Assembly (NCBI GenBank): GCA_045657945.1
Contig: JAZOUB010000023.1
Location: forward strand, 16,596-80,595
DNA: 64,000 nt
Origin: HGM04593 sp045657945
Lineage (GTDB): Bacteria > Bacteroidota > Bacteroidia > Bacteroidales > Bacteroidaceae
Direction of reading: 5' to 3'
The notes under the pieces were generated by a model. That model was not told the origin of the DNA and searched no databases. It saw only the letters and a program-made list of their open reading frames with translations. The position numbers and the translations under genes are program-made. Shown piece after piece: positions 51,229 to 60,770 of the stretch (its first letter is position 1; each line of letters opens with the position of its first letter).

Positions 51229-52227
51229 TTATTTGTTTGTTACGTCAAGTAGCTCAATATCGAAGCGGAGTGCTTTGTTGGGGCCGATGTCATTGCCGGC
51301 TCCGCGCTCTCCGTATGCATGCTCTGCCGGTATCCAGAGTGTGATTTTCCCGCCCTTGCCAATGAGTTTCATACCCTCGGTCCAACCCTTTATTACCCTG
51401 TTGAGTGGGAATTCAATCGGGCTGTCCTTGCCGGCCTGCTCGGGCTGATAATTCTTTATCATCTCCTGTCGTTCCTTTGGCATGTCGTTCCAACGGTTGC
51501 TGTCGAAAACCTTACCGTCTTTTGTCCTACCAGTGTAAATCACTTTTACAATATCCTCGTCCTTTACAGCCCTGTTGTTCATGTCGCCGGTGGTTTCAAT
51601 CTTGTAAAGAATGCCTGATGAGGTCTTCTTTACGCCTTTCTGTTTTTCAATTCCTGCCAGCCATTTTACCGATTCTTCCTTGTTCTTGTTGGGGATTATT
51701 ACGGTGTAATATCTCTCCATGTAACTGTTTGCCTGTTCAAGGGTCAGCTTTTCCTCTTTGCTGTGTGTGTCGTCAAGAGCAGTCATGAACGATTTCTTCT
51801 CAATCGGGTATGGCGCCTTCTTCATGCTGTAGGCGAAGTCCGCTCCCATCAATGCCGAAACAATCTTCTTCTCTTGTGGGTTGAATATCTCGGCTGTGCT
51901 GTCGTTCATTGCGTTCATAACCTTCTGCTGCAATTCACGTGTAAAGTATCTGTCGGCAATCTCCTTTATGTTTTCGGAACTGATCTTTACACCCTCGACC
52001 GTAATGCACTTGTCGCTTGCGAAAAGCTTGTCAATGGTCGATACAATAATGTTGTAATCCAGTCTGAGCTGGGGCATGACCTGTTCTTCAATAGAGTGTG
52101 CTACCTGTTGTCCTGTAATGTAGCTGAGGGTGTCGATTTTCTCTTTTTTGTCGGGCGCTGCAATCTCCAACGCATTTGCTGTAAACGCGCATCCAATGAA
52201 TAGCAGTGCCAAAATACTCTTTCTCAT
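51229..52227 (-). CDS. FKBP-type peptidyl-prolyl cis-trans isomerase, exported
   Basis: 332 residues with a signal peptide (MRKSILALLFIGCAFTANA). The N-terminal half (about 25-205) is a Mip/FkpA-type helical dimerisation domain (SYITGQQVAHSIEEQ). The C-terminal FKBP domain (about 215-332) has VIYTGRTKDGKVFDSN, RVIKGWTEGMKLIGKGGKI and LWIPAEHAYGERGAG. It assists folding of exported proteins. A -7 box TAAATTTG (minus strand, 52274-52281) lies upstream without a clear -33. The GH20 gene follows in the same transcript. Confidence 0.92.
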   Translation of the reverse strand: MRKSILALLFIGCAFTANALEIAAPDKKEKIDTLSYITGQQVAHSIEEQVMPQLRLDYNIIVSTIDKLFASDKCITVEGVKISSENIKEIADRYFTRELQQKVMNAMNDSTAEIFNPQEKKIVSALMGADFAYSMKKAPYPIEKKSFMTALDDTHSKEEKLTLEQANSYMERYYTVIIPNKNKEESVKWLAGIEKQKGVKKTSSGILYKIETTGDMNNRAVKDEDIVKVIYTGRTKDGKVFDSNRWNDMPKERQEMIKNYQPEQAGKDSPIEFPLNRVIKGWTEGMKLIGKGGKITLWIPAEHAYGERGAGNDIGPNKALRFDIELLDVTNK

Positions 52228-52422
52228 AACGATTCTCTTTATTCTTGTTTGTTCTTAAATCTGCTCAATTCTACAAATTTACTCAATTTTATTAAAAATA
52301 ATGCTTGTGTTTTCGTAATTAAGAGCAACATTTGCAGTTTTTATGCTTTTTTATAATTGTACGACCGAAATTATTGTATATTCGCGGATGATAATTGAAG
52401 TTTTATTGAAATACTATCCATT

Positions 52423-53703
52423 ATGAAACGCGACAGACACATTTTTCAACTAATAGAGACTGAATACCGTCGTCAGCTCAAGGGTATTGAACTTATTGCA
52501 TCGGAGAACTTCGTCAGCAATGAGGTTATGCAGGCTATGGGCTCGGTACTCACAAATAAATATGCCGAGGGCTATCCCGGCAAGCGCTACTACGGCGGTT
52601 GTCAGGTAGTAGATATTGTAGAAGAGATTGCACGCGAGCGCCTCAAGGAACTCTACGATGCCGAATGGGTGAATGTGCAGCCACACTCGGGAGCGCAGGC
52701 CAATGCGGCAGTGTTCCTTGCTGTGCTTAACCCCGGCGACAAGTTTATGGGTCTGAACCTTGCCCATGGCGGTCACCTCTCACACGGTTCGGCAGTGAAT
52801 ACATCGGGTCTCATATACACTCCATGCGAGTATAACCTCAACCCCGAGACCGGTCGTGTCGATTATGACCAGATGGAAGAGGTTGCGCTGCGCGAGAAAC
52901 CAAAGATGATTATCGGCGGTGGCTCGGCCTATTCACGCGAGTGGGACTACAAGCGCATGCGTGAGATTGCCGACAAGGTTGGCGCAATCCTCATGGTAGA
53001 TATGGCACACCCTGCAGGTCTCATTGCTGCCGGTTTGCTCGATAATCCTGTAAAATATGCCCACATCGTGACATCTACAACCCACAAGACATTGCGCGGT
53101 CCACGTGGTGGTGTAATCATCCTTGGCAAGGATTTCCCCAACCCATGGGGCAAGACAACTCCAAAGGGCGAGGTGAAGATGATGTCCCAGTTGCTCGACT
53201 CTGCTGTGTTCCCCGGTATCCAGGGCGGTCCATTGGAACATGTCATTGCAGCTAAGGCCGTTGCATTCGGTGAGGCTTTGCAACCCGAGTTCAAGGAGTA
53301 TCAGGCACAGGTGAAACTCAATGCATCTGTCTTGGCGCAGGAACTAATGAACCGTGGTTTCGGCATCGTTTCTGGTGGTACAGACAACCACTCAATGCTT
53401 GTTGACTTGCGTGGCAAGTATCCCGATCTCACAGGTAAGGTTGCCGAGAAAGCACTTGTTGCAGCCGACATCACTGCCAACAAGAATATGGTGCCTTTTG
53501 ACACACGCAGCGCATTCCAGACATCTGGTATCCGTCTTGGTACACCAGCCATCACCACACGTGGCGTGAAGGAGGATATGATGCCTTTTATTGCTGAGAT
53601 GATTGAGACCGTGCTCAATGCCCCCGAGGACGAAAAGGTAATTGCCGCCGTGCGTGCTAAGGTGAATGAGACGATGGAGAATTTCCCGTTGTTCGCGTAT
53701 TGA
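52423..53703 (+). CDS. glyA: Serine hydroxymethyltransferase
   Basis: 426 residues. A PLP enzyme converting serine and THF to glycine and methylene-THF. Visible are IASENFVSNEVMQAMGS, GCQVVDIVEEIA, NVQPHSGAQANAAVF, the PLP lysine in VTSTTHKTLRGPRGG, and TPAITTRGVKEDMM. It is probably transcribed alone, with a -7-like element TATATTCG at 52377-52384 and a strong palindromic terminator afterwards. Confidence 0.97.
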   Translation: MKRDRHIFQLIETEYRRQLKGIELIASENFVSNEVMQAMGSVLTNKYAEGYPGKRYYGGCQVVDIVEEIARERLKELYDAEWVNVQPHSGAQANAAVFLAVLNPGDKFMGLNLAHGGHLSHGSAVNTSGLIYTPCEYNLNPETGRVDYDQMEEVALREKPKMIIGGGSAYSREWDYKRMREIADKVGAILMVDMAHPAGLIAAGLLDNPVKYAHIVTSTTHKTLRGPRGGVIILGKDFPNPWGKTTPKGEVKMMSQLLDSAVFPGIQGGPLEHVIAAKAVAFGEALQPEFKEYQAQVKLNASVLAQELMNRGFGIVSGGTDNHSMLVDLRGKYPDLTGKVAEKALVAADITANKNMVPFDTRSAFQTSGIRLGTPAITTRGVKEDMMPFIAEMIETVLNAPEDEKVIAAVRAKVNETMENFPLFAY

Positions 53704-53725
53704 TAAGACATAGGAACACCTGCAC

Positions 53726-53773
53726 CAATGATAATAGCCCCAAAAGTTCGAACTTTTGGGGCTATTATCATTG
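53726..53773. terminator. 48-bp perfect palindrome, bidirectional terminator
   Basis: Both 24-base halves are exact inverse complements, centred on TTCGAA at 53749/53750. It lies between the convergent glyA and M64 peptidase genes, 22 bp and 14 bp from their stop codons. Confidence 0.85.
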
Positions 53774-53787
53774 ATATGTGTGCGGGT

Positions 53788-55110
53788 TTATTTGCAGATA
53801 TAATCCAAATATCTGGTTATGGCTCTTTGGCACACGGGGCAGAAATCGGTGAGTGCTTTCATCATGCACTCGGGCCAGCCACGGTAAATCTCTTTCTCGA
53901 GGTATCCGCCACCTTCGTATGCGCCAATTACCCACTCCTTCTCGGTTGAACCTTCTGGCGCAACGGTAGGAACTGGAGTTTCTTTGGCTATCATATCTTC
54001 CCACTTGCCCTTGAACTCTACAAAGCGTGTGAGGTTTGCCTCCCAAGGTTCTTTGCCGGCAGGGTAGAGCGCGCTCACGGTATTGCCTTTCTCAATGTAT
54101 TCGTCGCCAAGTCCCATGAGTGAGTGTCCGAACTCGTGTACATATACCTCACCGGTAAGTCCGGTCTTGCCTGCTGAGCCAAGGCCGTAGAAGTTGTATA
54201 TTCCGCCACCGCCATACTTGTCTGTGTTGGTAAGGATAAAGATGCTTTCGTATGGTGCGCTTGCGGCAATGTCCCTCACCGTCTGGAACTCCTCGGTCAT
54301 TTGGTAACGTTCGCTGTTTAGAGTGTAGAAACGTGTTCCTAGCAGATTATCTACCCACTTGCCGATGCCGGGCTTGCTGATACCTTTTTCGTTTGAGGCT
54401 GCCCAAACGGCACGTATGTTTATGCGGTGGGCATTCTCTGTAAATGGTGCGTAACTGAAGAGTGCATCTTTCCACATCTTGCATGATTCAAGGAATTTCT
54501 CCTTTTCATCGGTAGTGAAGCCGTCGGGGAGCAATACGATGTCGAGGCTGTGCGCTATGTCGCCACCAATATGTATGTCAATGCACTCATGCTGTGCTTT
54601 TTGGGGTGCTATGTTGTAGTCGCTCACGCATACTTCCTGGGTGTAGCGTTTCTCCCACTTCTTTGTCTGCTTATTGCGAGCATAGAATTCAATGCAGAAA
54701 TCCTTGGCCGGCTCGGGGAAAATCACGCCCTCGGGGAATGAACGACTTGTGATATTGGCCTCGGGTGTGGTCTGCCATTCGTTGAACAGGGTGCAGTAGT
54801 TGTTCTTGTAGATGGTTTTGCCGGTAGCCTTGTCTATAATTCTGAAATGCTGCTCTCCGTAGTCGAATGGGTTTATGAGCGAGACTCTTGAACCGGCCCA
54901 TTCTCCCTCGCGTATCACTTTGTCGAAATAGTAGAATTCCTGTTTGCTGTCACCTGCATGGTGAAAGTCGAAACGCATGGTCTTGCCTGTGAAAAAATCC
55001 TCGTATTTTACCTTTTCATCGCATGTTTGCGGTGTGGCTGCAATATGCTTATCCGTGCTACATGAGAGAAGTGCGGTTGTTGCCAGCGCAAATAGAATAT
55101 TTCTTTTCAT
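53788..55110 (-). CDS. M64 family (IgA peptidase-type) metallopeptidase, lipoprotein
   Basis: 440 residues. The lipoprotein signal is MKRNILFALATTALLSC. An N-terminal M64_N domain (about 30-160) is followed by the peptidase M64 domain, with the zinc motif HEFGHSLMGLGDEY at about residue 328 and IDIHIGGDIAHSLDIVLLPDGFT before it. M64 is named after a clostridial IgA protease, but most gut Bacteroidales members have unknown substrates. A -7 box TACCTTTG (minus strand, 55143-55150) precedes it. It is probably surface or periplasmic. Confidence 0.9.
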   Translation of the reverse strand: MKRNILFALATTALLSCSTDKHIAATPQTCDEKVKYEDFFTGKTMRFDFHHAGDSKQEFYYFDKVIREGEWAGSRVSLINPFDYGEQHFRIIDKATGKTIYKNNYCTLFNEWQTTPEANITSRSFPEGVIFPEPAKDFCIEFYARNKQTKKWEKRYTQEVCVSDYNIAPQKAQHECIDIHIGGDIAHSLDIVLLPDGFTTDEKEKFLESCKMWKDALFSYAPFTENAHRINIRAVWAASNEKGISKPGIGKWVDNLLGTRFYTLNSERYQMTEEFQTVRDIAASAPYESIFILTNTDKYGGGGIYNFYGLGSAGKTGLTGEVYVHEFGHSLMGLGDEYIEKGNTVSALYPAGKEPWEANLTRFVEFKGKWEDMIAKETPVPTVAPEGSTEKEWVIGAYEGGGYLEKEIYRGWPECMMKALTDFCPVCQRAITRYLDYICK

Positions 55111-55221
55111 GTCCTCTGTGATTTGTATCTATTTTTATTGAGCAAAGGTAGGTAAAATATCAGACAGACTGTCGTTTTTTTCTTGTTTTTTCTTGTTATA
55201 ATAAATTAACAGTGCTAAAAG

Positions 55222-55252
55222 TTGATGTTTTAGCGCATTATTTGTACTTTTG
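55222..55252 (+). promoter_or_regulatory. Promoter for SPOR lipoprotein gene
   Basis: TTG (55222-55224), 20 nt, TACTTTTG (55245-55252). An upstream in-frame start at 55250 would lie in the -7 box, so 55289 is the start. Confidence 0.78.
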
Positions 55253-55288
55253 CAGAAAATTTGCACTAATAATACAAAAAATAGATCT

Positions 55289-55780
55289 ATGAAAAAATTA
55301 GTTACATTTGCTTTTGCTGCTTGTGTGGCATTTGCTTTCACATCTTGTAAGTCTTCAAAGGACAGTATCTACCAGACAACTTATGACGAGGCGCGTGAGG
55401 CTGAATTGGCCGAGGGTGCAGGTCAGCAGAGCGAGGCGGTCAATATTGCTCCAGTTGCTTCAACAACAACCGACCCTGTTGATACTACTTATCGCACAGA
55501 GAAGGTTGTACTTTCTTCAGGTGCCGAGGGCTCACTCAAGGCTTTCAGCGTTGTATGCGGTAGCTATAGCAGAAAAGAGGGTGCCGAGAATATACGCCAG
55601 ACATTGGTGAACGAGGGCTACAATGCAATTGTCGTTCAGAATCCAACAACCGGTCTCTACCGTGTGGTTTGCGCTTCATGCGACACCAAAGAGGCAGCAG
55701 CTGTTGCACGTGACAAGTTCAAGGCTGCTCACCCTGGCAATAGCGATTTCCAGAAGGCTTGGTTGCTTTATAATAAGTAA
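55289..55780 (+). CDS. SPOR-domain lipoprotein
   Basis: 163 residues. Lipoprotein signal MKKLVTFAFAACVAFAFTSC. A low-complexity linker (about 30-80) precedes a C-terminal SPOR domain (about 88-160): FSVVCGSYSRKEGAENIRQT, YNAIVVQNPTTGLYRVVCAS, then KEAAAVARDKF. SPOR domains bind denuded peptidoglycan at division sites. This may be an outer-membrane lipoprotein linking the envelope to septal glycan. A promoter lies upstream and a terminator follows, so it is monocistronic. Confidence 0.88.
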   Translation: MKKLVTFAFAACVAFAFTSCKSSKDSIYQTTYDEAREAELAEGAGQQSEAVNIAPVASTTTDPVDTTYRTEKVVLSSGAEGSLKAFSVVCGSYSRKEGAENIRQTLVNEGYNAIVVQNPTTGLYRVVCASCDTKEAAAVARDKFKAAHPGNSDFQKAWLLYNK

Positions 55781-55785
55781 ATTCT

Positions 55786-55815
55786 AAAAGGCTTCCACTC
55801 AGGGAGCCTTTTTTC
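55786..55815 (+). terminator. Terminator after SPOR lipoprotein gene
   Basis: An 11-bp stem (AAAAGGCT-type, 55786-55796 with 55802-55812, one G-T pair) followed by TTTC. Confidence 0.8.
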
Positions 55816-55835
55816 AAAACAATATCTCTGTTTTT

Positions 55836-56231
55836 ATGGTTGACAAAATGAATGATGGGTATTCAATAAAGGTCTATAATGAACCTGTAAAAAGATACTG
55901 CCAGACACTCGACCTCAAGGATAATCCTGAGTTGATAGCAGAGTATCGTCGCCGTCATAGTGATGGCGAGGCTTGGAGTGAAATCCTTGACGGAATACGC
56001 AGTGTTGGGATTCTGGAAATGGAGATTTACATAGTGGGTACCCGCCTGTTCATGATTGTGGAGACTCCACTTGATTTCGATTGGGACAACGCTATGGCGC
56101 GTCTTTCCACCTTGCCTCGTCAGCAGGAGTGGGAGGATTATATGTCTGAGTTCCAGCAGGCGGCTCCCGGTAGCTCGTCAAATGAGAAATGGCGCATGAT
56201 GGAGCGTATATTCCATCTTTATGAAAAATAA
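55836..56231 (+). CDS. L-rhamnose mutarotase family protein, probable L-fucose mutarotase
   Basis: 131 residues. LIAEYRRRHSDGEAW contains the family's catalytic-region His; MEIYIVGTRLFMIVE and the C-terminal MMERIFHLYE also match PF05336 (RhaM). The family interconverts sugar anomers. The fucP gene follows after 11 bp, so L-fucose is the likelier substrate than rhamnose. This protein is not FucU-type (the usual fucose mutarotase). A start at the next in-frame ATG, 55848, is possible. Confidence 0.82.
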   Translation: MVDKMNDGYSIKVYNEPVKRYCQTLDLKDNPELIAEYRRRHSDGEAWSEILDGIRSVGILEMEIYIVGTRLFMIVETPLDFDWDNAMARLSTLPRQQEWEDYMSEFQQAAPGSSSNEKWRMMERIFHLYEK

Positions 56232-56242
56232 AATACCATTCT

Positions 56243-57547
56243 ATGGAGAGAATCAGCAACAAAAGCAAACTGATAGATAGACGGTACATGCTGCCCTTTG
56301 TTCTTGTTACATCATTGTTTGCCCTGTGGGGGTTTGCCAATGATATAACAAATCCAATGGTGGCGGCTTTTCAGACGTTGATGGAATTGCCGGCTTCGGA
56401 GGCTGCGCTTGTGCAGTTTGCCTTTTATGGCGGTTATGCAACAATGGCTGTTCCGGCTGCGCTTTTCATTCGTCGATATAGCTATAAACGCGGAATACTT
56501 ATAGGCCTTGGTCTTTATGCCGTCGGAGCATTTCTCTTTATTCCTGCGGCAGCACAGCAGAGTTTTGCCTTCTTCTGCGTTTCGCTATATATACTCACAT
56601 TCGGTCTTGCTTTTCTTGAGACCACTGCGAATCCTTTGATCCTCTCACTCGGTTCAAAGGAGACTGCAACAAGGCGTCTTAATCTTGCTCAGGCGTTCAA
56701 TCCGATAGGTTCGTTGCTTGGCATGTCTGTGGCTTCACTTGTGGTCCTGCCGAATTTGATTTCGGATGAGCGTGTAGGTGGTGAGCTCGTTTACAAAACA
56801 TTGGATGCGGCAGAGAAAGCACCGATACGCGAGCATGACCTTGCTGTAATCCGCGATCCCTATGTTGCTCTTGGGCTTGTGGTGCTTGTCATATTCATTG
56901 TTTTCCTGTGTGTGATGATACCGAATCTTCAGGGACAGAAAAGTGTCCGTGTGAACAACAGGGCTACATTGAGGAACCTTTGGCGTAATAAGTTCTATCG
57001 TTTTGGAGTTGTGGCGCAGATGTTCTATGTGGCAGCGCAGATAATGGTGTGGACATTCATTATACAATATGCCGATAATCTTGGTATTGACAAGGCTGAT
57101 GCCCAAAACTATAACATATGCGCAATGCTCCTTTTCCTGTGCGGCCGTTTTGTAACTACATTTCTTATGCGTTTCTGTAAATCGGGAACTCTGTTGGCTC
57201 TATTTGGTTTTGGCGCTATAACAGTTACCTTGGGAACAATACTGATTGAGGGTGTGGTTGGCTTGTATTGTCTTGTCGCTATCAGCTTCTTCATGTCGCT
57301 GATGTTTCCCACTATTTACGGTATTGCACTTGAGAATGTGAGGCGTGAGGATACTTCGCTTGGAGCTGCATTCCTTGTTATGGCTATTGTGGGTGGTGCG
57401 CTAATGCCGCCATTGCAGGGTATGTTGATTGATCAGGGAACCTTGTTCGGCATGCCGGCTGTCAATGTCTCCTATGCGTTGCCGTTGATATGCTTCATTG
57501 TTGTAACAGTTTATGCACTCGGGTGCAGGAGAATTCAAAAAAGCTGA
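56243..57547 (+). CDS. fucP: L-fucose:H+ symporter (FucP family MFS permease)
   Basis: 434 residues, 12 predicted transmembrane helices. MLPFVLVTSLFALWGFANDI, MVAAFQTLMELPASEAALVQ, FGLAFLETTANPLILSLG and RLNLAQAFNPIGSLLGM are classic FucP/GluP signatures, including the proton-relay Asp and Glu residues. It imports L-fucose across the inner membrane. It is cotranscribed with the mutarotase. No fucose isomerase, kinase or aldolase is in the window, so catabolism genes must lie elsewhere. Galactose or glucose specificity (GluP-type) cannot be excluded. Confidence 0.88.
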   Translation: MERISNKSKLIDRRYMLPFVLVTSLFALWGFANDITNPMVAAFQTLMELPASEAALVQFAFYGGYATMAVPAALFIRRYSYKRGILIGLGLYAVGAFLFIPAAAQQSFAFFCVSLYILTFGLAFLETTANPLILSLGSKETATRRLNLAQAFNPIGSLLGMSVASLVVLPNLISDERVGGELVYKTLDAAEKAPIREHDLAVIRDPYVALGLVVLVIFIVFLCVMIPNLQGQKSVRVNNRATLRNLWRNKFYRFGVVAQMFYVAAQIMVWTFIIQYADNLGIDKADAQNYNICAMLLFLCGRFVTTFLMRFCKSGTLLALFGFGAITVTLGTILIEGVVGLYCLVAISFFMSLMFPTIYGIALENVRREDTSLGAAFLVMAIVGGALMPPLQGMLIDQGTLFGMPAVNVSYALPLICFIVVTVYALGCRRIQKS

Positions 57548-57550
57548 TTT

Positions 57551-57979
57551 ATGGCAAGGATATTGGCAATAGACTATGGAAAAAAGCGTACAGGATTGGC
57601 TGTGACCGATGAACTGCAGATTATTGCAGGTGGCTTGACAACCGTGGCAACAGCCGAGCTCGTTGACTATATACTGAATTATGTGAAGAAAGAACCGGTG
57701 GAGCGCATTGTCGTTGGCCTACCTAAGCAGATGAACAATATGCCCTCGGAGAATATGTGTCGCATAGAACCGTTTGTGAACCGTATGCGTAAATTGTTGC
57801 CGGATATTCCTGTTGAGTATCACGATGAGCGTTTTACTTCGGTATTGGCGCATCAGGCAATACTTGCATCGGGCATCGGTAAGATGGCGCGCCGTAACAA
57901 GGAACTTGTGGATGAGGTGAGTGCAACAATCATATTGCAGTCATACATGGAAAGCCGAAGGTTGGCAACTGAAAGATGA
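57551..57979 (+). CDS. ruvX: Putative Holliday junction resolvase / pre-16S rRNA nuclease YqgF
   Basis: 142 residues with an RNase H-like fold: ILAIDYGKKRTGLAVTDE with the first catalytic Asp, RIVVGLPKQMNN, and YHDERFTSVLAHQ with the second acidic motif. It is essential in many bacteria for 16S rRNA 5'-end maturation. It starts 3 bp after fucP, but with def downstream it belongs functionally to the housekeeping block. Confidence 0.93.
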   Translation: MARILAIDYGKKRTGLAVTDELQIIAGGLTTVATAELVDYILNYVKKEPVERIVVGLPKQMNNMPSENMCRIEPFVNRMRKLLPDIPVEYHDERFTSVLAHQAILASGIGKMARRNKELVDEVSATIILQSYMESRRLATER

Positions 57980-58073
57980 CAACCTAAGGGTTTTCCCTTT
58001 TCGCCTTTTGGCCCTTAATGCCCCTTTAGGCCTTTTGTGGCGTTTTTTTAATAGAATTAAAAACTAAATAATT

Positions 58074-58631
58074 ATGATACTACCAATTTATCTCTATGGA
58101 CAGCCTGTCCTGAAAAAAGTATCCGTGGATATTGATGCTGATTATCCCGATTTGAAACAACTCATTGAGAATATGTTCGATACCATGCATCATGCGTCGG
58201 GTATTGGTCTTGCTGCGCCACAGATTGGCCTTGCAATACGTTTGGTGGTTGTGGATCTTGATGTCCTTGCCGAGGATGAGCCTGAGTTCAAGGACTTCCG
58301 CAGGGTATATATAAATGCTCATATAATTGAGACTTCGGACGAGACTGACACTATGGAAGAGGGTTGCTTGAGTCTTCCGGGCATACACGAGAAGGTTACA
58401 CGCCCATCACGTATCCATGTGAAGTACCTTGATGAGAACTTTATTGAGCATGATGAGTGGGTAGAGGGCTATCTTGCTCGCGTAATGCAGCACGAGTTCG
58501 ACCATCTTGAGGGTAAGGTATTCTCCGATCGTCTCTCGCCTCTCCGTCGCCAGATGAACAAGAATAAACTCGGTAATCTTGTAAAGGGTAAGGTGGCTTG
58601 TGAGTACAAGGTAAAACGCGTGCTGCGATGA
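58074..58631 (+). CDS. def: Peptide deformylase
   Basis: 185 residues. It removes the N-formyl group from nascent proteins. The three metal-site motifs are all present: GIGLAAPQIGL, EEGCLSLPGI (Cys ligand) and VMQHEFDHLEGKVF (HExxH). The C-terminal tail (KVACEYKVKRVLR) is of the usual length. It complements fmt at 19994. Its stop overlaps the TPR gene start (ATGA). Confidence 0.97.
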   Translation: MILPIYLYGQPVLKKVSVDIDADYPDLKQLIENMFDTMHHASGIGLAAPQIGLAIRLVVVDLDVLAEDEPEFKDFRRVYINAHIIETSDETDTMEEGCLSLPGIHEKVTRPSRIHVKYLDENFIEHDEWVEGYLARVMQHEFDHLEGKVFSDRLSPLRRQMNKNKLGNLVKGKVACEYKVKRVLR

Positions 58632-60631
58632 ATTTACGCAGGGCAATTGCTGCGCTTCTCGCGTTGCTTGCTCCGTTATTCAGCTTAGCACAGTTGAATA
58701 CCACGAGAGTGATGGAAATAGGGCGCAATGCGCTCTATTTTGAGGATTATGTACTCTCAATCCAGTATTTCAACAAAGTAATAGACTCAAAACCGTATCT
58801 TCACGAACCATATTTCTTCCGTGGTTTGGCGAAGTTTTATCTTGATGATTTCGTGGGTGCCGAAGAGGATCTTACTTCGGCTATAGAACGGAATCCTTAC
58901 GTTGCGCGCAGCTATCAGCTACGTGGTCTGTGCCGTGCGCATCTTGACAGTCTTGCCCTTGCCGAGCAGGATATACGCACCGGTATCAGATATGATATGC
59001 AGAATGTGAACATGTGGCAGAACCTTGCTGCTGTTGCAATGCAGGCCGGCGATTGGCCGAAGGCGGCCGGAGTGGTCGATTCGCTTTTACTCTTTGCACC
59101 ACGCAATAGCACTGCATACGTGATGCGCGCTCAGGTGGCAATGAATATACAGGATACGGTGACTGCGTTGGAGATGGCAAACAAGGCTGTTCTGTATGAC
59201 AAATATTCGGCCGATGTGTATGATGCACGTTCAATGGTCTATTATGCCATGGCTGCGTATGAGGAGGCCGAAGCTGATTTGAACAAGTCGATTGAACTGA
59301 TGCCAGGGCGTAGTGACAGTTATGCAAATCGCGGTTTGGTGCGTTATTTCCGTGAGGATTTGCGAGGTGCACTTTCCGATTTTGACATGGCGGTTCACAT
59401 CGATTCTACAGTTCTCTCAACCCGTTACAACCGTGGCTTGTTGTTGATGGAGTTTGGTGAGAACAATAAGGCTATAGAGGATTTTGACATGGTGCTGGGC
59501 GTTGACCCGGATAACACCTTGGCTCGTTTTAACCGCGCGTTGTTGCGTTCTGCTGTAGGTGACTACAAAGGTGCAATCAATGATTTTTCATTGGTGATAG
59601 ATGCATATCCAAACTTTGAACAGGCATACAGCTGTCGTGCCGATGCCCGTCGTAAATATGGTGATGCCTCCGGTGCTCGTGCCGATGAGGATTGGCTTTT
59701 CAAACGCAGGCAGGAAATATACATGAATGGTGTGGCTTCGGTGCAGAATGAATATTCGGCCGATGATGATGTGGCTCGCAAACGTTCCGAAGAGAATGTG
59801 CGAAACTACAATAGAATGATTGTACCGACTGATGTCAATGCCAAACAATATACGACAGAGGCACGCGGAAAGGTGCAGAACAAGAGCGTATATGTTGAAC
59901 TTGAGCCGTTGTTTGTCCTTACCTATTATAAGGATGAGAACTCTGTTGGAAATGTCCGTGGGTATAATGCTATTGTTGAGAAGTATAATGCCAAACGTGT
60001 CGGATTGCGTCAGTTGCTGCTTACGAACAGGGAACGTGCACTCTCCGGTAGTGAGGTGGAGCGCCATTTTGCACATGTTGATGAGGTGTCAAAAGGTATA
60101 ACCGATGGCGATGATGATGCTTTAATCCGCCTTGAACGTGCTATGGATTATTATCTTGTGCAGGATGTTGAGGCTGCAATGGTTGATGTTGATAAGGCTG
60201 TCTCGCTGCTTGGCGACAATTGGGTTTCCTACTTCATGCGTGCTTTTATTCGTTACAAACAACTTGAGATAAATCGTCTGAATGCGATTGATGAAATGCA
60301 GGGAATGATGCCAAAACAGAACTCATATCTCCCAGATTTGGACTATCGCCTTGTAAAGTCCGACCTTGACCGTGTTATAGAATTGCAACCCTCTTTTGCC
60401 GAAGCATACTACAACCGTGCAAATGTGTCGTCCAAACTTAATGACTTTAAATCGGCAATAGTGGATTATACGACGGCAATATCGCTCAATGACCGTTTTG
60501 CCGAGGCGTATTATAACCGTGGACTTGCGAAAATCTATACCGGTAACACCGAGGGTGGAGTGGCCGACTTGAGCAAGGCTGGCGAGTTGGGTATGTACCA
60601 GGCTTACAGTGTTATCAGACGCTTCAGGTAA
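58628..60631 (+). CDS. Tetratricopeptide repeat protein, secreted
   Basis: 667 residues with a signal peptide (MNLRRAIAALLALLAPLFSLA). At least eight TPR-like units are visible, including YVLSIQYFNKVIDSKPYLHE, AEEDLTSAIERNPYVARSYQ, ALSDFDMAVHIDSTVLSTRY and AIVDYTTAISLNDRFAEAYY. The middle (about 370-470) is a non-TPR spacer with charged residues. It is probably a periplasmic protein-protein scaffold. It is coupled to def by a 4-bp overlap. It fits no named system I recognise. Confidence 0.85.
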   Translation: MNLRRAIAALLALLAPLFSLAQLNTTRVMEIGRNALYFEDYVLSIQYFNKVIDSKPYLHEPYFFRGLAKFYLDDFVGAEEDLTSAIERNPYVARSYQLRGLCRAHLDSLALAEQDIRTGIRYDMQNVNMWQNLAAVAMQAGDWPKAAGVVDSLLLFAPRNSTAYVMRAQVAMNIQDTVTALEMANKAVLYDKYSADVYDARSMVYYAMAAYEEAEADLNKSIELMPGRSDSYANRGLVRYFREDLRGALSDFDMAVHIDSTVLSTRYNRGLLLMEFGENNKAIEDFDMVLGVDPDNTLARFNRALLRSAVGDYKGAINDFSLVIDAYPNFEQAYSCRADARRKYGDASGARADEDWLFKRRQEIYMNGVASVQNEYSADDDVARKRSEENVRNYNRMIVPTDVNAKQYTTEARGKVQNKSVYVELEPLFVLTYYKDENSVGNVRGYNAIVEKYNAKRVGLRQLLLTNRERALSGSEVERHFAHVDEVSKGITDGDDDALIRLERAMDYYLVQDVEAAMVDVDKAVSLLGDNWVSYFMRAFIRYKQLEINRLNAIDEMQGMMPKQNSYLPDLDYRLVKSDLDRVIELQPSFAEAYYNRANVSSKLNDFKSAIVDYTTAISLNDRFAEAYYNRGLAKIYTGNTEGGVADLSKAGELGMYQAYSVIRRFR

Positions 60632-60658
60632 TTTGTCCTAAAAAAGCGGGCAATCCTA

Positions 60659-60688
60659 TTGCTCAATTCTCTATTTTTCTTAACTTTG
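60659..60688 (+). promoter_or_regulatory. Promoter for thrS
   Basis: TTG (60659-60661), 19 nt, TAACTTTG (60681-60688). The 82-nt distance to the ATG leaves a leader of about 75 nt. Confidence 0.75.
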
Positions 60689-60770
60689 CAAGGATGTTGT
60701 ACAATGGGCAGAGTACCTTGTGCAGTATCGTTGTGGTTTTAAAAGGGTGATAATTAAAAAATAAGAAAAT

